In this document: in pieces, positions 1-11,137 of the stretch | How positions within the stretch are numbered: position 1 is the first letter of the stretch | How the letters are laid out: the number at the start of each line of letters is the position of its first letter | NCBI GenBank assembly: GCA_010015745.1 | Contig: ML978248.1 | Location: forward strand, 1 to 64,000 | Length of the DNA stretch: 64,000 bases | Direction: 5' to 3' | DNA from: Setomelanomma holmii | Lineage: Eukaryota; Ascomycota; Dothideomycetes; Pleosporales; Phaeosphaeriaceae | Position numbers and translations under genes: made by a program | Notes under the pieces: model-generated | What the model saw: the letters and a program-made list of their open reading frames with translations, nothing else | The model's database searches: none | What the model was told of the DNA's origin: nothing

Positions 1-309
1 CTTAGTCTCCTTGTCTTAGCTGTAGTTGTGGCCTTCGACCGAACGTGAAAATCTGAGTGGCGCACGGGCCATTTTGAAAAGATTTCAGCTCACCAGGGAG
101 CTGAAAGACAAAAGAGGCCAGCGCGCCTGCCACAACGCCTGCAGCAGGAAGAGGACGCTAGGAAACAGATTTAAGAAGGCATTTGAGTCGTGTTTTGATG
201 AAAAGTCGATGGATATTGACCTTTCGTTGACCTGGAAAAGTTGATGTTCGGTGAGGTTGTATTGTGTGAAGCTACGAACAGTGCATATAGTTAGGGGCTG
301 TAAACAGCG
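1..309. other. Window edge, no supported gene
   Basis: The short open frame from about 26 to 244 on the plus strand encodes a low-complexity basic peptide without a recognisable domain, and I do not accept it as a gene. The segment may hold the 3' end of the minus-strand gene that follows, because that gene's last coding stretch looks like intron or UTR sequence. Confidence 0.5.
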
Positions 310-1365
310 CTAGTGTAGAGAAGGCAGTCTCACCTCACCCAAGGTGAGATGCCACTGCGCAGTGAGGCAGGAGAGACTCCAAACCGTGACAATAACTCTA
401 CACCCCTGGGCGGTACAATATTTCGTTAACGATAACCTGAGTAGAGCACAGACAGAAACTGGGTGAAAGACACGACTCCCAGTCACGACCACCCTTGTCA
501 TGCTTACTATGGACGACACCACATCTGTGTCTTCTATGGTCGTGCATACCCAGAATCTTGTCAACTGCTCGAGCCTCATGTCGCTCCCGTTTTCTGAAGT
601 GTGTCTTTCGCTTATACTTCTCACGCTAATTGACTTACTCGAGGTTCGTGAGTCCTTCTGTTCCGCTGGATCATCACCTGGGTCGGCGACGTTGTCTTGG
701 GATTCTTCTTGCACACTGTTTCTCGAGCTCGACGAGGGAGTTTCACCCGCACAATCATACACCTCATGTGTATCGTCCTTGAGTATCCTAGCCATCTCTG
801 TTGCAACCTTATAGGCAATTGATTCCTCGAGGAAGCTTTCGATTCTGACTGGTCCAAGGGCGTGATACCTCCCACCTTGAACGACGAAAGGGGTAACCTT
901 CTTAAGGAGTTCATCGTCGAATTCATACTCGTCTTCTGGTCTCGAGCTAAGTTTGAACTTCTCGACGGGTGCGAGGTCCGCGATGTCCTGCTTATGGACT
1001 GTGTAAAGGCGGACTCCGCCAGCGGCCCTGATAGCGTTGGCTACACCTGGGTTATCTTCTTTGTAGCTTATGAGTTGAGCTAAAACTACGTTGTTTCTGT
1101 CGAGAAGAGGTTCGCGGCGGCTTCCATCATAACAGGCCTTTAAGATATCCTCGAATCTGCACTCGTCCGGGTCGAAGTCGGGGTACTCCGTAGTCAAGGC
1201 CATTATCTTCGTATGTAAGCCCTCGTAACTGCCATCGTCATCAAGGAATGGTCCTTCAATTGCAAGCTTCTCTTTCCCTTTCTGTGTTTGATATATTTCT
1301 ACCCAGAAAATCGCATCCCGGTTCTGTTTCCACGTGGGTTGAAATTTGGTGTGTTGATCGGACAT
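310..1365 (-). CDS. Uncharacterised protein, 351 residues as an open frame
   Basis: I recognise no family. The first ~260 residues have normal protein composition: charged, with acidic patches and a Ser-rich stretch near residues 205-245 that is probably disordered. The last ~70 residues (after a TCC ATA codon pair near position 508) turn hydrophobic and Cys/Val-rich. That change coincides with a GTAAGC donor at 507-502 on the minus strand, so the real coding region may end or splice there. The ATG at 1365 is the first in the frame. No signal peptide or clear membrane segment is visible in the N-terminal part. The gene could be an orphan; existence is likely, the C-terminus is doubtful. Confidence 0.55.
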   Translation of the reverse strand: MSDQHTKFQPTWKQNRDAIFWVEIYQTQKGKEKLAIEGPFLDDDGSYEGLHTKIMALTTEYPDFDPDECRFEDILKACYDGSRREPLLDRNNVVLAQLISYKEDNPGVANAIRAAGGVRLYTVHKQDIADLAPVEKFKLSSRPEDEYEFDDELLKKVTPFVVQGGRYHALGPVRIESFLEESIAYKVATEMARILKDDTHEVYDCAGETPSSSSRNSVQEESQDNVADPGDDPAEQKDSRTSSKSISVRSISERHTSENGSDMRLEQLTRFWVCTTIEDTDVVSSIVSMTRVVVTGSRVFHPVSVCALLRLSLTKYCTAQGCRVIVTVWSLSCLTAQWHLTLGEVRLPSLH

Positions 1366-4118
1366 TGTGCCTTCCTCCTAAGGTAATGTTCTATTGTTCA
1401 GATCTGCTTTATGAAGTGTATGTACTGTCGGTAACCTCGCAAGCTTTATACCTACGATGGATGAGTCTTAGACAATGACGCACACTGCATGGTCACACAA
1501 GAAGATGCTCGTAGTCACTTCGTTCGATTCATGTTTTGTAATAGCAAGCACTGATGTGAATCACAAAATCAGACAGTCACCAAGAGAATTTCAAGATGAC
1601 GGTAGTTCTTCTCACAACTTGACCTTGTCTCATCGGTTAAGTCCACGAACTGCGCCGTATATACCGCAACACCTCGAATCCTCTCATTGCTAGTTCCATG
1701 TCAGCTCGAACCGGCTTCTACCTTCTCATCTACGAATTGGACAACTTTTTCGAACATGCACGGTATAACACCAGGTTCTATCCACATTTCACGCATCTCA
1801 GATCCTGCAGGTGACTCCTTTTGTACATCAGTCCTACGCACCAGCTCTTCGCTCCCGGCAACGTCGACGCAACAGGCCATACCATCCTGCCAGATAGGCC
1901 GTTTCCAAAAATCAAGCAGACCGTTTCGGGGCGATTATCTGCAGATTGTGCTGACTTTTGTTGTACCTCCGAAAGGCCGACCAATGTCTCAAACCTGGGG
2001 AATTAGAACCTAATCAATAGGTCAGAAAAACGAGGCAAGGATTTCTATGTTGCTGGACCTTGAAGATATTTGAATATGCCGACTGGGCTACGGCTTGCTT
2101 CGCGCCCATGTATATAAGCTACCTTATCGATCTTCTCAAATCATCACCACACTTCGTGAGCAAATCTTTTCCAAAATCAGCCAGGAGAGTGTGGATGTTG
2201 CGTCTCTTCTTTCGCATTCTGAAACATAGACCCATACACTCCATGAGCCCTGTTCCCGCAACCAAAAACAATACAGGAGATGGCCATGAGCTTTTGCTTG
2301 GATACAAAATGTACACCAAAGTTTACCATGTCGCGGAATATTCATACTTGCAAATTTCGAGTTTCGAAAGATGGCCTCGAAAGCGTTATGGACTGCGTTG
2401 TGTTCGCGCCAACAAAGTGTGTAAAGTCCTGCTCTCTTTCCAATCGTCGTTTTCTCCTCAACAGCCATCGCTGCTGCACCAAAACTGCGTCAGATCAGTT
2501 TCATGGTGCCTGCGTGTCGTTTCCTTAAAACTATTGACCAAATGAGCTATGTCGTCGTCTCGAAATTTCTTTTCGACCACCGTATGTGTGTTCCACACGT
2601 CAGGAAAAGAGTGCACATCGTAAATTCAGAGTCTCCCACTTACTCATTCATGCCTGGTGTGAGGCACGATTGAGTCGGCTCGAAGCGCACGCCTCGCGTC
2701 ACATGCTCAAGAGTTGGGTATATAATATTCCTCACGCACGCTTCCTTGACCTTCCAAAACTCACCCATTTTCGAACAACGCGAACCAGAAGTCCAACGTC
2801 TCAACGCCATGAGGAGTCTCGTCTCGCTGCGGCCCAAATGCGCACGCCCCTTGCCCATGCTTTTCGTCCAGCAATTCAGAACCTCAATCAATAGATAGAT
2901 TCAAGGCCTCATCGGAGCATGGCAACTAGTTTCAAATGAGTCAACCGAATATCATCCGCAACGAGCTCATGTGTCCGGCCGCTGCACTTGTTCCGGCTAC
3001 TGCGCGTATATATACTATGTCCCTGACAACCTCTTATCCTCAGCGTCCAGCTCCCTCTTTCTGTTTTCGAAATTCGCAAGGTTAACGATCCATGTGGTCC
3101 GCGCTCTGCTCTTCTCCAAAAGCATTTGTGGCACGTTCAATGGCGTCAGTCGTCTAACCTGTATTTTGATCGAGGTTTCCAAGTCAAGTCCGATGTTTCG
3201 TTCCCGAGAGACCAGTATGACAACCTTCGATGTCACTATCAACGGCGATCAGAAGCTATCCAGGCATTGCTGCGGGTATCAATACTACCTCCCTTCACCA
3301 CCGCAAGTCTTCAGCGACCAGCTCCCTTTCTTCCTTCCAGAAACCGGTACGGTTCAGCTTCATGGTATCGGCGCTCTGCTCTTCTCCAAAACACTAATCG
3401 CGACATCCATGTCGTGCGTCGTCCAATCTGGCCATCAATAAAGATATCCAAGTCAAGTCTGATGCTTCATGCTCGAGAATTCAGCATATTAACCTCCTGT
3501 GCCATCGACGGTGTTCAGAAGCTATTCAGGTATCGCGGATGGTGGAGAAGAAACCCATGAGCCATAACATAGCGACTTTTAGGAGCGATCAAGTATATGA
3601 ATCTCGCCACTCAGCCTTCCCCGCCACTCCTTCTCTGCGTCGACTGCATAAGCATTGACAAAACGCGTGGCAGACTTGCCATGTTCCGCATCTTGCTTGA
3701 GAGCTGTACACGACCAGAATCAACGCAAGCCAGAACGAATGGTTCCAAGACGTGATCCTGAGTGATGTCGTGCATTCACGTATTCGTGAACGCTTGTCAA
3801 TGTGTGTAAGACGAGTACGTTGTTGCTATGCATTTCGAGTCTATGAGCGACTCTGACAGCCCTTTCGATCGACCCCTTCTTCGTCAGCTAGTCGCTCCAA
3901 ATAATACACCCACTTCGACGATAGCAATCGCAAAACATCAAAAGAACACAGCAAAACATGCATTCAAAGATCGCTTCAAAGGTCATGCATCTAAGTACGT
4001 TTTCGTGCTCGCTCTTGTGTAAGTAAACTGTACCATTCCACATCCACCCCACACTCGACCCGAGCCAATCTATAGGCCTCAAAACCTGTCAGCGGGAAAG
4101 GGCTCTGTAGAACGAAGC
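1366..4118. other. Gene-empty stretch of about 2.7 kb
   Basis: Only short, mutually overlapping frames occur, none with domain-like composition. The stretch contains several TATATA/TATAA-like motifs (near 2108, 2716 and 3007) and a degenerate direct repeat (listed separately). It separates the uncharacterised gene on the left from the 3' end of the succinyl-CoA ligase gene. The remains of a decayed gene or element are possible but not demonstrable by eye. Confidence 0.5.
3041..3545. repeat. Degenerate direct duplication, two units of about 235 bp
   Basis: Unit 1 (about 3041-3278) and unit 2 (about 3312-3545) share, in the same order: CAGCG.CCAGCTCCCT, then GCGCTCTGCTCTTCTCCAAAA, then ATCCAAGTCAAGTC.GATG-like, then TTCAGAAGCTAT.CAGG. 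The offset stays near 265-271 bp throughout, so this is an old tandem duplication and not a chance repeat of one word. Neither unit has a clean open frame. No terminal inverted repeats or target-site duplications were seen. Confidence 0.65.
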
Positions 4119-5753
4119 TTAAATACCGAGAGTGAATTCGACACCAACGTCGATGTCGCGGGCCATCTTGACGACCTTCGAGAACTGAACTGATTTCTCT
4201 GCCGCGGCTTGGAGGTCGTCGATGGAGAAAATCTTCAGGCCTGAGTCGTTGAGCTGTAGATCGTTAGTGTTTGATTTGAGAGGTGCGGAGTGGTGATTTG
4301 ACGTACAAGCTTATGTGCCTGCTCCATGTTGGTACCCTGCAACCTAGCAATAACAGGTGTCTTGAGGTTCATTTGCTCGACGACCTGAATAAGACCCTTG
4401 GCAATAGCATCACATCGAACGATACCGCCGAAGATGTTGACAAAAATGGCAGTGACCTTGGGATCGCTTGTGATGAGGTCGAACGCCTGTCGAATAGCCT
4501 CGGGTGTCGCACCGCCACCAACGTCCAAGAAGTTGGCTGGTGCACCGCCGTTCAGCTTGATGATGTCCATGGTGGCCATGGCGAGACCGGCACCGTTGAC
4601 AAGGCAGCCAATGTCACCATCCAGCTTGATGAAGTTGAGACCGACCTTCGCAGCCTTGACCTCATCAGCATCTTCCTGAGTGATATCCCTCCATTCAAAA
4701 ACGTCCTTCTGACGGAAGTCGGCGTTGTCGTCAAAGTTCAGCTTAGCATCCATGGCGAGGACCTGGTGATCTGTGGTCTCGGAAAGAGGGTTGATCTCGA
4801 TCTGGGTGGCGTCCTTCTCCATGAAGACCTTGTACAGCTTCTGGATGGTGTCCTTGGCATCCTCAATGCACTGCTCCGAGAAGCCGAGCTCGGTCGCGAT
4901 GTTGCGTGCGATGTCGTCGGTGACGCCCTTGTGAATATCGATTGGGGTGGTGATGATAGCCTCGGGGTGCTCCTTGGCGACAGTCTCGATATCCATGCCA
5001 CCTTGCGATGAAGCCACGATAACGGGTCCTTGTGAAGCGCGGTCCATGAGAATGGCGAGGTAGAACTCTCGGCGAGCGAACTTGCGCTCGACAATGAAGA
5101 CGGACTGGCAGAGCCGGCCAGCGGCACCGGTTTGCTTGGTGATGAGCTTGTGCCCGATCATCTGGTCGGCGAGGATGGCTGCTTCCCGGGGACTGTACAG
5201 AGTTGTTAGGGACTGAAGGCGGAGGAAGATCTGGCGGAAGTAGCATACGAGTAGACCACCCTGACACCGCCCTTGAAGCCATTGTCAAACGTGCCCTTTC
5301 CACGGCCTCCGGCAAGAACCTGTGCCTTGATAACAGCATCCTCTCCGCCTGTGTGCATTAGCCTTCAGCTGCCATGCCTTCTCCATAGCGCATACCAATG
5401 CTTTTAGCAATCTTCTCTGCCCCCGTTGCGTTGGTCGCAACACCGCCCTTGGGCACGCCAATGCCGTACTGAGCCCTCGTTAGCTATTATTGTCCGCGCC
5501 CATATCTTCCACCTCGCGGGACGTTCGTACCGATTCGAGCAGCGCAGCGGACCTGTATTCGTGTATCGCCAGTCCTCTTCTTTGCTGGAAAGCAGCGCGC
5601 TTCACTGGGGCCTGCTACTTCGTATCAGCACGCCGTCTCAATTGCGGTGCGACCTGCGTCAAGAGGCTTTTTGACCGTCGCAACGGTGTAGTGGGGACAT
5701 ACAGCAGCTCGGAGAGCGCTGACTAGCGGCCGGGCGCGGGTAAGATTGTACAT
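4119..5753 (-). CDS. LSC2: Succinyl-CoA ligase beta subunit, mitochondrial
   Basis: This is the TCA-cycle enzyme subunit (succinyl-CoA + NDP + Pi to succinate + NTP), acting with an alpha subunit in the mitochondrial matrix. I join six exons: 5753-5703, 5611-5531, 5468-5396, 5348-5249, 5192-4307 and 4253-4119, giving 441 residues. The first exon gives a basic, acid-free presequence (MYNLTRARPLVSALRAA), then RRGLAIHEYRSAALL begins the ATP-grasp domain. Landmarks are QVLAGGRGKG (nucleotide-binding loop), EINPLSE (metal and nucleotide site), CLVNGAGLAMATMD and FVNIFGGI(V)RC. All junctions are GT-AG and frame-preserving; the final intron removes the stop reached by the large exon. Length fits the family. 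The start lies 207 bp from the start of the divergent DUF3245-like gene. Confidence 0.95.
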
Positions 5754-5960
5754 GGTGATCTGGTTTCACAGTCACACCACCGAGTATGTCGTGAGGCGGG
5801 TCGCGGATGGAGCTGGGAAGGGAGCGTGGTGCTGTCGCTGCTTCACAAGGTGGATGCGGAGGTCTCTAGCGCGAGGCCGAGAATTTCCCGGGTCCTTAGA
5901 AATGTCGCGGCCGGGAACGTTTAATATCGAACACCAACTTGAAGAAACGAGTCGCGCAAC

Positions 5961-6757
5961 ATGTCGAAACGGAGCAGCGATGGAGATGTTCTCACGAACA
6001 GGGTCAACATGGCGCTGGCGAACTCGCAGCGGCGATTGGCGGCCATGTTGGGTCCACAAGATGAATCACATGCAACGACAACCGCTTCACGGCAAGATGA
6101 TGAGGATGAGGACCTCAGAAAGGAATATGCGGATCCCGAACAGTACGACCCTCCAGGATATGGATATTCTTTATTATGCAATTGACGTCGAACCCTAGGC
6201 TTGGCGTTGGCGGAATGCGACCAAAAGACGTCGCAGATGGCAGCTTCACCAAGCGCACTATCACATCAAGCGACAAACTGCTAGAGCAGTTGATTGGCAA
6301 GAAGAAGGCCAAAGCCCACCTCGCAGCAAAGCAGAATGCCACGAGACTATGTGCCAAGCCACAGGCACAAGGACACGATCGGTCACATGCCATGAAAGAT
6401 GAGAGCGAAGATGAGGACGAGGGACGTACGGCTGCGTTCAAGTCGAAGAAGCGAAGGACGGAGAAAACAAAGCCTGTCATCGTTAAAGAAGTGGAACGTG
6501 ATGGCGACGAAGATGTCCAAGCGCAGACAATCGAGCACCAAAACAACGTTGACAGCATACCACACGACGAAACAGAACAGACCAAGAAAGTGGCAGAAAA
6601 CACAGACGTTTTTGCTACTGCTGCAGCACCTAAGCCAATACCAAGCAGAGGCAAACCAAAAGCAACCAGCTTCCTCGACGAGATTCTTGCAGAACAGTCC
6701 AAAAAGAAGAAAAATAAGAAAAATAAGAGCCAAAACAAAGCTACTGTGGAGGCTTGA
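5961..6757 (+). CDS. DUF3245-like nuclear/nucleolar small protein
   Basis: Two exons, 5961-6142 and 6199-6757, with a 56 bp intron (GTACGA to CTAG) give about 246 residues. The N-terminus (MSKRSSDGDVLTNRVNMALA) and the block GMRPKDVADGSFTKR followed by KLLEQLIGKKKAKAH resemble the fungal family of unknown function DUF3245. The rest is acidic/lysine-rich and ends in a poly-basic KKKKNKKNKSQNK tail, which suggests a nucleolar location (inference). The splice choice fuses PEQ to LGVGG in frame; another junction nearby cannot be excluded. It is divergent from the succinyl-CoA ligase gene and convergent with the thiolase gene, whose stop lies only 88 bp beyond. Confidence 0.75.
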
Positions 6758-6845
6758 CGATTCGCACTCCCACTGGCTTAGACACCAAATACACGATACC
6801 CAGCATCTTATCAATTCAATCTTTTTCATTCAATTCTTCACAACT

Positions 6846-8145
6846 CTACTCCCTGACAATCAAACTAGCCATCCCCATCCCAGTTCCAATACACTTACTC
6901 AACACACCAACCTGCTCCCCCGTCCTGCCCATCTCCGCCAACAGCGTCGCCAACATCCGCCCACTCGTCGCGCCCAACGGATGTCCCAACGCAATCGCAC
7001 CGCCATTCGGATTCACCTTATCCATCTTGTCCTCCAAGCTCAATTTCCTTACACAATACAGCGCCTGGGACGCAAACGCCTCGTTAATTTCCCAAACATT
7101 CACATCCTTCGTGTCCAAGCCGGTGTACCACAGCAGCTTGGGAATAGCAAGCGCTGGCCCAATACCCATTTCATCAGGCTGACACCCCGTAACCTGCGTA
7201 CCCGCCCACTTTCCAATAATCTCCTTTTCCAACCCAAGCGCGGTCGCTGTACTCCGGCGCATCATCAACGCCGCGCTCGCGCCGTCACTAACCTGACTAC
7301 TATTCCCGGCTGTACTCGTTCCATCCGTTTTGAACGCGGGTTTCATAGCAGCCAATTTCTCCACCGTGGTGTTCGCTCTAATGCCATCGTCTTTCGTGAT
7401 TGTCACGCTCTTGACGGACTCGGGGTTTTCGGGCTCGATCCAGCGTGTTGTCACGGGGACGATTTCGGCGTCGAATAAGCCTTCTTTTTGCGCTTTTGCG
7501 GCACGGAGTTGTGATTGTGCAGCAAAGGCGTCTTGATCCGCTCTGCTTACGCCATATCGAGATGCTACGTTCTCAGATGTGATGCCCATGCTCAATATGC
7601 AATCCTTAACTTCTTTCACAGGGCTGTCTTTCAACTCAGGCCAGACTTCGGTTGGAATGGCACGCGACCCGTAATTGCGCGTCATGCTCTCCATCCCGCC
7701 GCCGATGCCGACATCGATCTGCCCGACGGCGATGGCGTTGGCGATGTTGGTTATTGCGCTGAGACCCGATGCGCATGCGCGGTTTGTGGTGCTGAAGGAT
7801 GTGGTCGTGGGTATGCCGACGTGGTTGGCGGCCATGCGGCCGGCTTTAGAGCCACCGAGTTCGGAGAGGACAGTGCCGATGCATACGTCGTCTATTTTGG
7901 AGGGGTCGAGGTTGGGGAATTTGGAGATTGTGGCTTTGAGGACCTGGTGGACTGGGTTAGTGGTTGAGGAAGTGGCAATATGGTGGGTGTGGGCGTACTG
8001 CTGCGAGCAGTTCATGGTCGTATGCATCTCGCAGACCACCTTTCTTTGCTCGTGTCACTGGTGTTCGAAGTGCGGAGAGAAAGATGACATCATTAGGGTT
8101 CTTTTGGAGAATGTTCTTGAGGCCCTTTTGGACGAAGCCTGCCAT
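6846..8145 (-). CDS. 3-ketoacyl-CoA / acetyl-CoA thiolase
   Basis: A thiolase that cleaves 3-ketoacyl-CoA (or condenses acetyl-CoA). Exons 8145-7999 and 7943-6846 give 414 residues. The join reads ...HELLAA|VLKATIS, the expected thiolase sequence. Catalytic residues are visible: nucleophilic Cys in NRACASGLSAI, His in GGAIALGHPLGATSGR, and second Cys in CIGTGMGMA. Start context: MAGFVQKGLKNILQKNP precedes DVIFLSALRTP. I see no clear N-terminal PTS2 and no C-terminal SKL (it ends LIVRE), so peroxisomal, mitochondrial or cytosolic location is open. Upstream there is room for a 5' UTR intron. Confidence 0.92.
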
Positions 8146-8672
8146 TGTCACTTTTGTGAAAGAGTTGCGACGCTGAATGACAAGTGAAAAGGTATCAGGA
8201 TAATGGCAAAGAAAGACACAAGAAGTGAAGAAGATCTGCACACAAGAAGTTTTGACTGAAGAAGGCCATGGTTGTGGTAAGCTAAGCTCCAGATTGCGAT
8301 GCTCGAGGTTCGGCAAGTAACCGCGGGGGGCAAGAGGCCGGCAAATGCTTCTTCCCGCGCGGATAAAGCGCGGAAAAGCTTCGGAAACGCAGCATTTCGG
8401 TTGTCTCAAACAGTCGAGCCGGAAACGCTGGACGGAATGTAAACTAGATCCCAGCTCCGAGTGTATTCGGTCAACCTAACGTGCAAATACAACCGGCTGC
8501 CCCTGCCACAAATCACCACCGCTGCCGTGTTGGCGTACAAAGCATCTGCCAGCACCAACTCCAGACAATATGCGCTTGCCGCTTTTGCTGCCACTGCCTT
8601 TCCACTCGCTCCCCATGATTCCAAACTCGAAAGAAGTTGCGTAAATGTCGTTTAGAGGATCGTGCTCGGAGC

Positions 8673-9363
8673 TTATGCGGCGGAGTAGACAAGGCGGAAG
8701 ATGTCGTTGAAGACGTACCAGTTCTCCTGGCCGTTGGCGACTTCCTTGCGAAGCTGGAAGGACTGGGTGAAGCCCATAGGCCTGTCGGAGCCCTCGACCT
8801 GTAGTTTTGTGAGCGCAAGCTAGTGGTGTAGAGTCGAGAAATAATGTACCAAAAGTGCGCCGGTCACCAGGACAAGAACACCGTCCTCACCAACAGGTTG
8901 CGCATCGATGGTGTCGGTACGGTGCTGTATCTGCTGGAATGGGAGGTTCTGCTCCTGTGAGTGACTCTTCGCTGTCGAATAGGGCGATATTCCTCACCTG
9001 GAGCTTCTCTACAATAGCCGCGGTGCCCAATGTGCCTTGTGCCTCAAATGTGAGCATCGACTGGTCGCGCTGCAGTTACAATGTATGAGCCTTGGCGTCT
9101 TACACAGTGTATGTGTCACGTACGTAAAGGCCGGCGAGCTGAGCCCGGTTGGTGTCGAATGTCGCATAGTAGAACTCGACAAATTGTTCTGGGGCGAAAG
9201 TCAGTCGCGTGTTGCTACAACTGGAACTCCGGAGGCAAGGCGGAAGAAGCCGCTCGTATCGAGTATGGGAGAGACATACTGCCGACGGCGTCGTAGGAAG
9301 CTGTGCAAGTTATTAGTCGCAAGGCGCATAAACAAGGAGGGGTAGGTGGTAAAGCGTACTCAT
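8673..9363 (-). CDS. NTF2: Nuclear transport factor 2
   Basis: NTF2 imports Ran-GDP into the nucleus. No single open frame shows this gene; I rebuilt it from six exons: 9363-9360, 9300-9280, 9188-9124, 9069-8998, 8954-8850 and 8798-8673, total 130 residues. The protein starts MTSYDAVGKQFVEFYYATFD and continues LAGLYRDQSMLTFEAQG, then IVEKLQEQNLPFQQIQHR, DAQPVGEDGVLVLVTGALL, and ends GSDRPMGFTQSFQL...WYVFNDIFRLVYSAA. Every block matches the NTF2 fold in order. The first coding exon is only ATGA (4 nt). All junctions use GT-AG with correct phase. Confidence 0.93.
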
Positions 9364-10005
9364 CTTGATATGGGAAAGGTGGAGGTGTCGGAAGGGACGT
9401 ATTGAATATGACCGAGTGCGCTTAGGGCGTGAGTTGTGAGTCGAGCTCTGAATGTGGTATTCTGGGTTAAGAGTTGTCTCGATGGTTGCATTCGATGGCT
9501 TCGTTGGTGGGGCAGCACCTACGGCGAAGGCCCGTCGTTTCGCCGAACCCTACTAATTTTCTTTCGCGATCCCAGCTTTCTCCTCTTCCACCCATCAACC
9601 TGACAAGCGCGCAACGCGTATCATATGATGGTGCAGCTTACGGTCAGGGTGCCCAATAGCCGACTATCTATCATTCATTATCTGTAAGTCACAACACTTC
9701 CTACTCTTTCCCGCATTATGATGATCAAACAACGATAATTTCCGAGTCCAACAGGACGGTGAAGTCTAAAACATTTCAAGCTCAACAGGCTGATTGCAAT
9801 CGTCTATTTGTGTCTGTATTCACTTTATAGCTCTGACGCCTGCTAACCTATCAAAGTGTAGTACCTGCCGCGTCTCCCGTGCGGGTGGCTCTGGCCTGCC
9901 GACCATGTCTAGATAGCATACGTACACGCAATGGAAATTAAGCTGCAAACGCTACGCAATCCATCCTCTTCGACTGCAAGGACTAGTCTCTCGAGTGTTC
10001 GTGCC
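9364..10005. other. Intergenic, NTF2 upstream region
   Basis: Holds the promoter of NTF2 and the downstream region of the reductase gene. Only fragmentary frames are present. I see no RNA gene. Confidence 0.5.
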
Positions 10006-11137
10006 TTACAAGCCCTTCTTCTGGAACGACTTGACTGTGTCGACTATTGACTGCTCAAGCGTCTTGTACTTAAGACCGAGAATATCTATCGATCGCTTGT
10101 TGCTATACCTGTACAAGCCCTTGTCGGGTGTGCCCTCGGGATAGTCGCCGCCTGGTGTTGAGTCACTTGGAAGATCCTTGAACTCTGGGAAGTTCTTCTT
10201 GATGATCTGGCACAGCTCCTTGTTTGAAAAGTAGCCTGCAGTGGTGAAGAAGCGCTTGTTGGCTGCGTCTGGCTTCTCAAAGGCTGCCACGTGTGCTTCG
10301 GCCACATCGCGCACGTCTACCCACAGGTGTACACCGCTCGCTGGGATCTCGTCCTTGAACTTGCCCTGTGCTGCGCTTAAGATGCGTTGATTCGAGGTGT
10401 TCATGTTGTCCAGGCTGTCCAGTGCGTGAACCTGAGATATCAATCAGCAATCAGCTGGCTGGAACACGAACATGTACCCACAATTGGACCAAACACCATT
10501 GGTGGGTTGATGGTGGAGAGCGTGAAGTTTGGCTTCTCCTTCTCGACAAAGTCCCAGGCAGCCTTCTCGGCAAAGGTCTTGCTAGCCCTGTAGCCCATCA
10601 TTGGGTTCTCTGTTGCCTCTTGTGAGGTGATTGGGTTCCAGTCATCCTCTGAGTAGGTGTGTCCTGGCCAGAAACCTTTGCTGCCATCGACGATGGACGC
10701 AAACGATGACGTGATGACGACATGCTTGACGGAAGGCGCACTCTTTTTGATCGCTTTTAAGATACCCGTTGTGCCAATGACTGCGGGATCGATCAAATCC
10801 TGCTACATTTAGCAAAGCCCTTGACGACTCCAGTGGCTGCACTCACTTTCTGGACATCGGTGACGTTAAAGTGGAAGGGACTCGCAGTGTGGAGCACTGC
10901 CTCGAAGGGAGGGTCCGAGACCACGGCTTTCTCGAATGCATCGGGTTGAGCAATGTCGGGTACAATGGCGAAGTCCAGCTTGCCCTTTTCGACGTAGCTC
11001 TTGTACGAATCTTTGATCTTGTCTGCTTTCTCCTGTGTTCGCACTGTCGTGACGACGGAATGGCCATGTTCGAGGAGAATGTCAAGCGTGTGGGCAGCGA
11101 TGAAGCCACTGCCTCCGGTGAGTAGTACGCGTGTCAT
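10006..11137 (-). CDS. Extended SDR reductase (dihydroflavonol reductase / GRE2-like)
   Basis: NAD(P)H-dependent ketone or aldehyde reductase of the extended short-chain dehydrogenase family. Exons 11137-10847, 10799-10482 and 10431-10006 give 344 residues. The N-terminal Rossmann motif VLLTGGSGFIAAH starts at residue ~4. VLHTASPF and VVITSSFASI follow, with catalytic Tyr-Lys in YRASKTFAEKA and then INPPMVFGPIVH and SLDNMNTSNQ. The substrate cannot be read from sequence. Relatives reduce methylglyoxal, isovaleraldehyde or secondary-metabolite ketones. The second intron uses a GTGGGT donor, chosen because it alone restores the PIVHALDSLDN join. Confident family call, open function. Confidence 0.88.

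Noticed and set aside
4283..5011. Long plus-strand frame of 242 codons
   Set aside because: It is antisense to the succinyl-CoA ligase exon and mirrors its codon structure; no domain.
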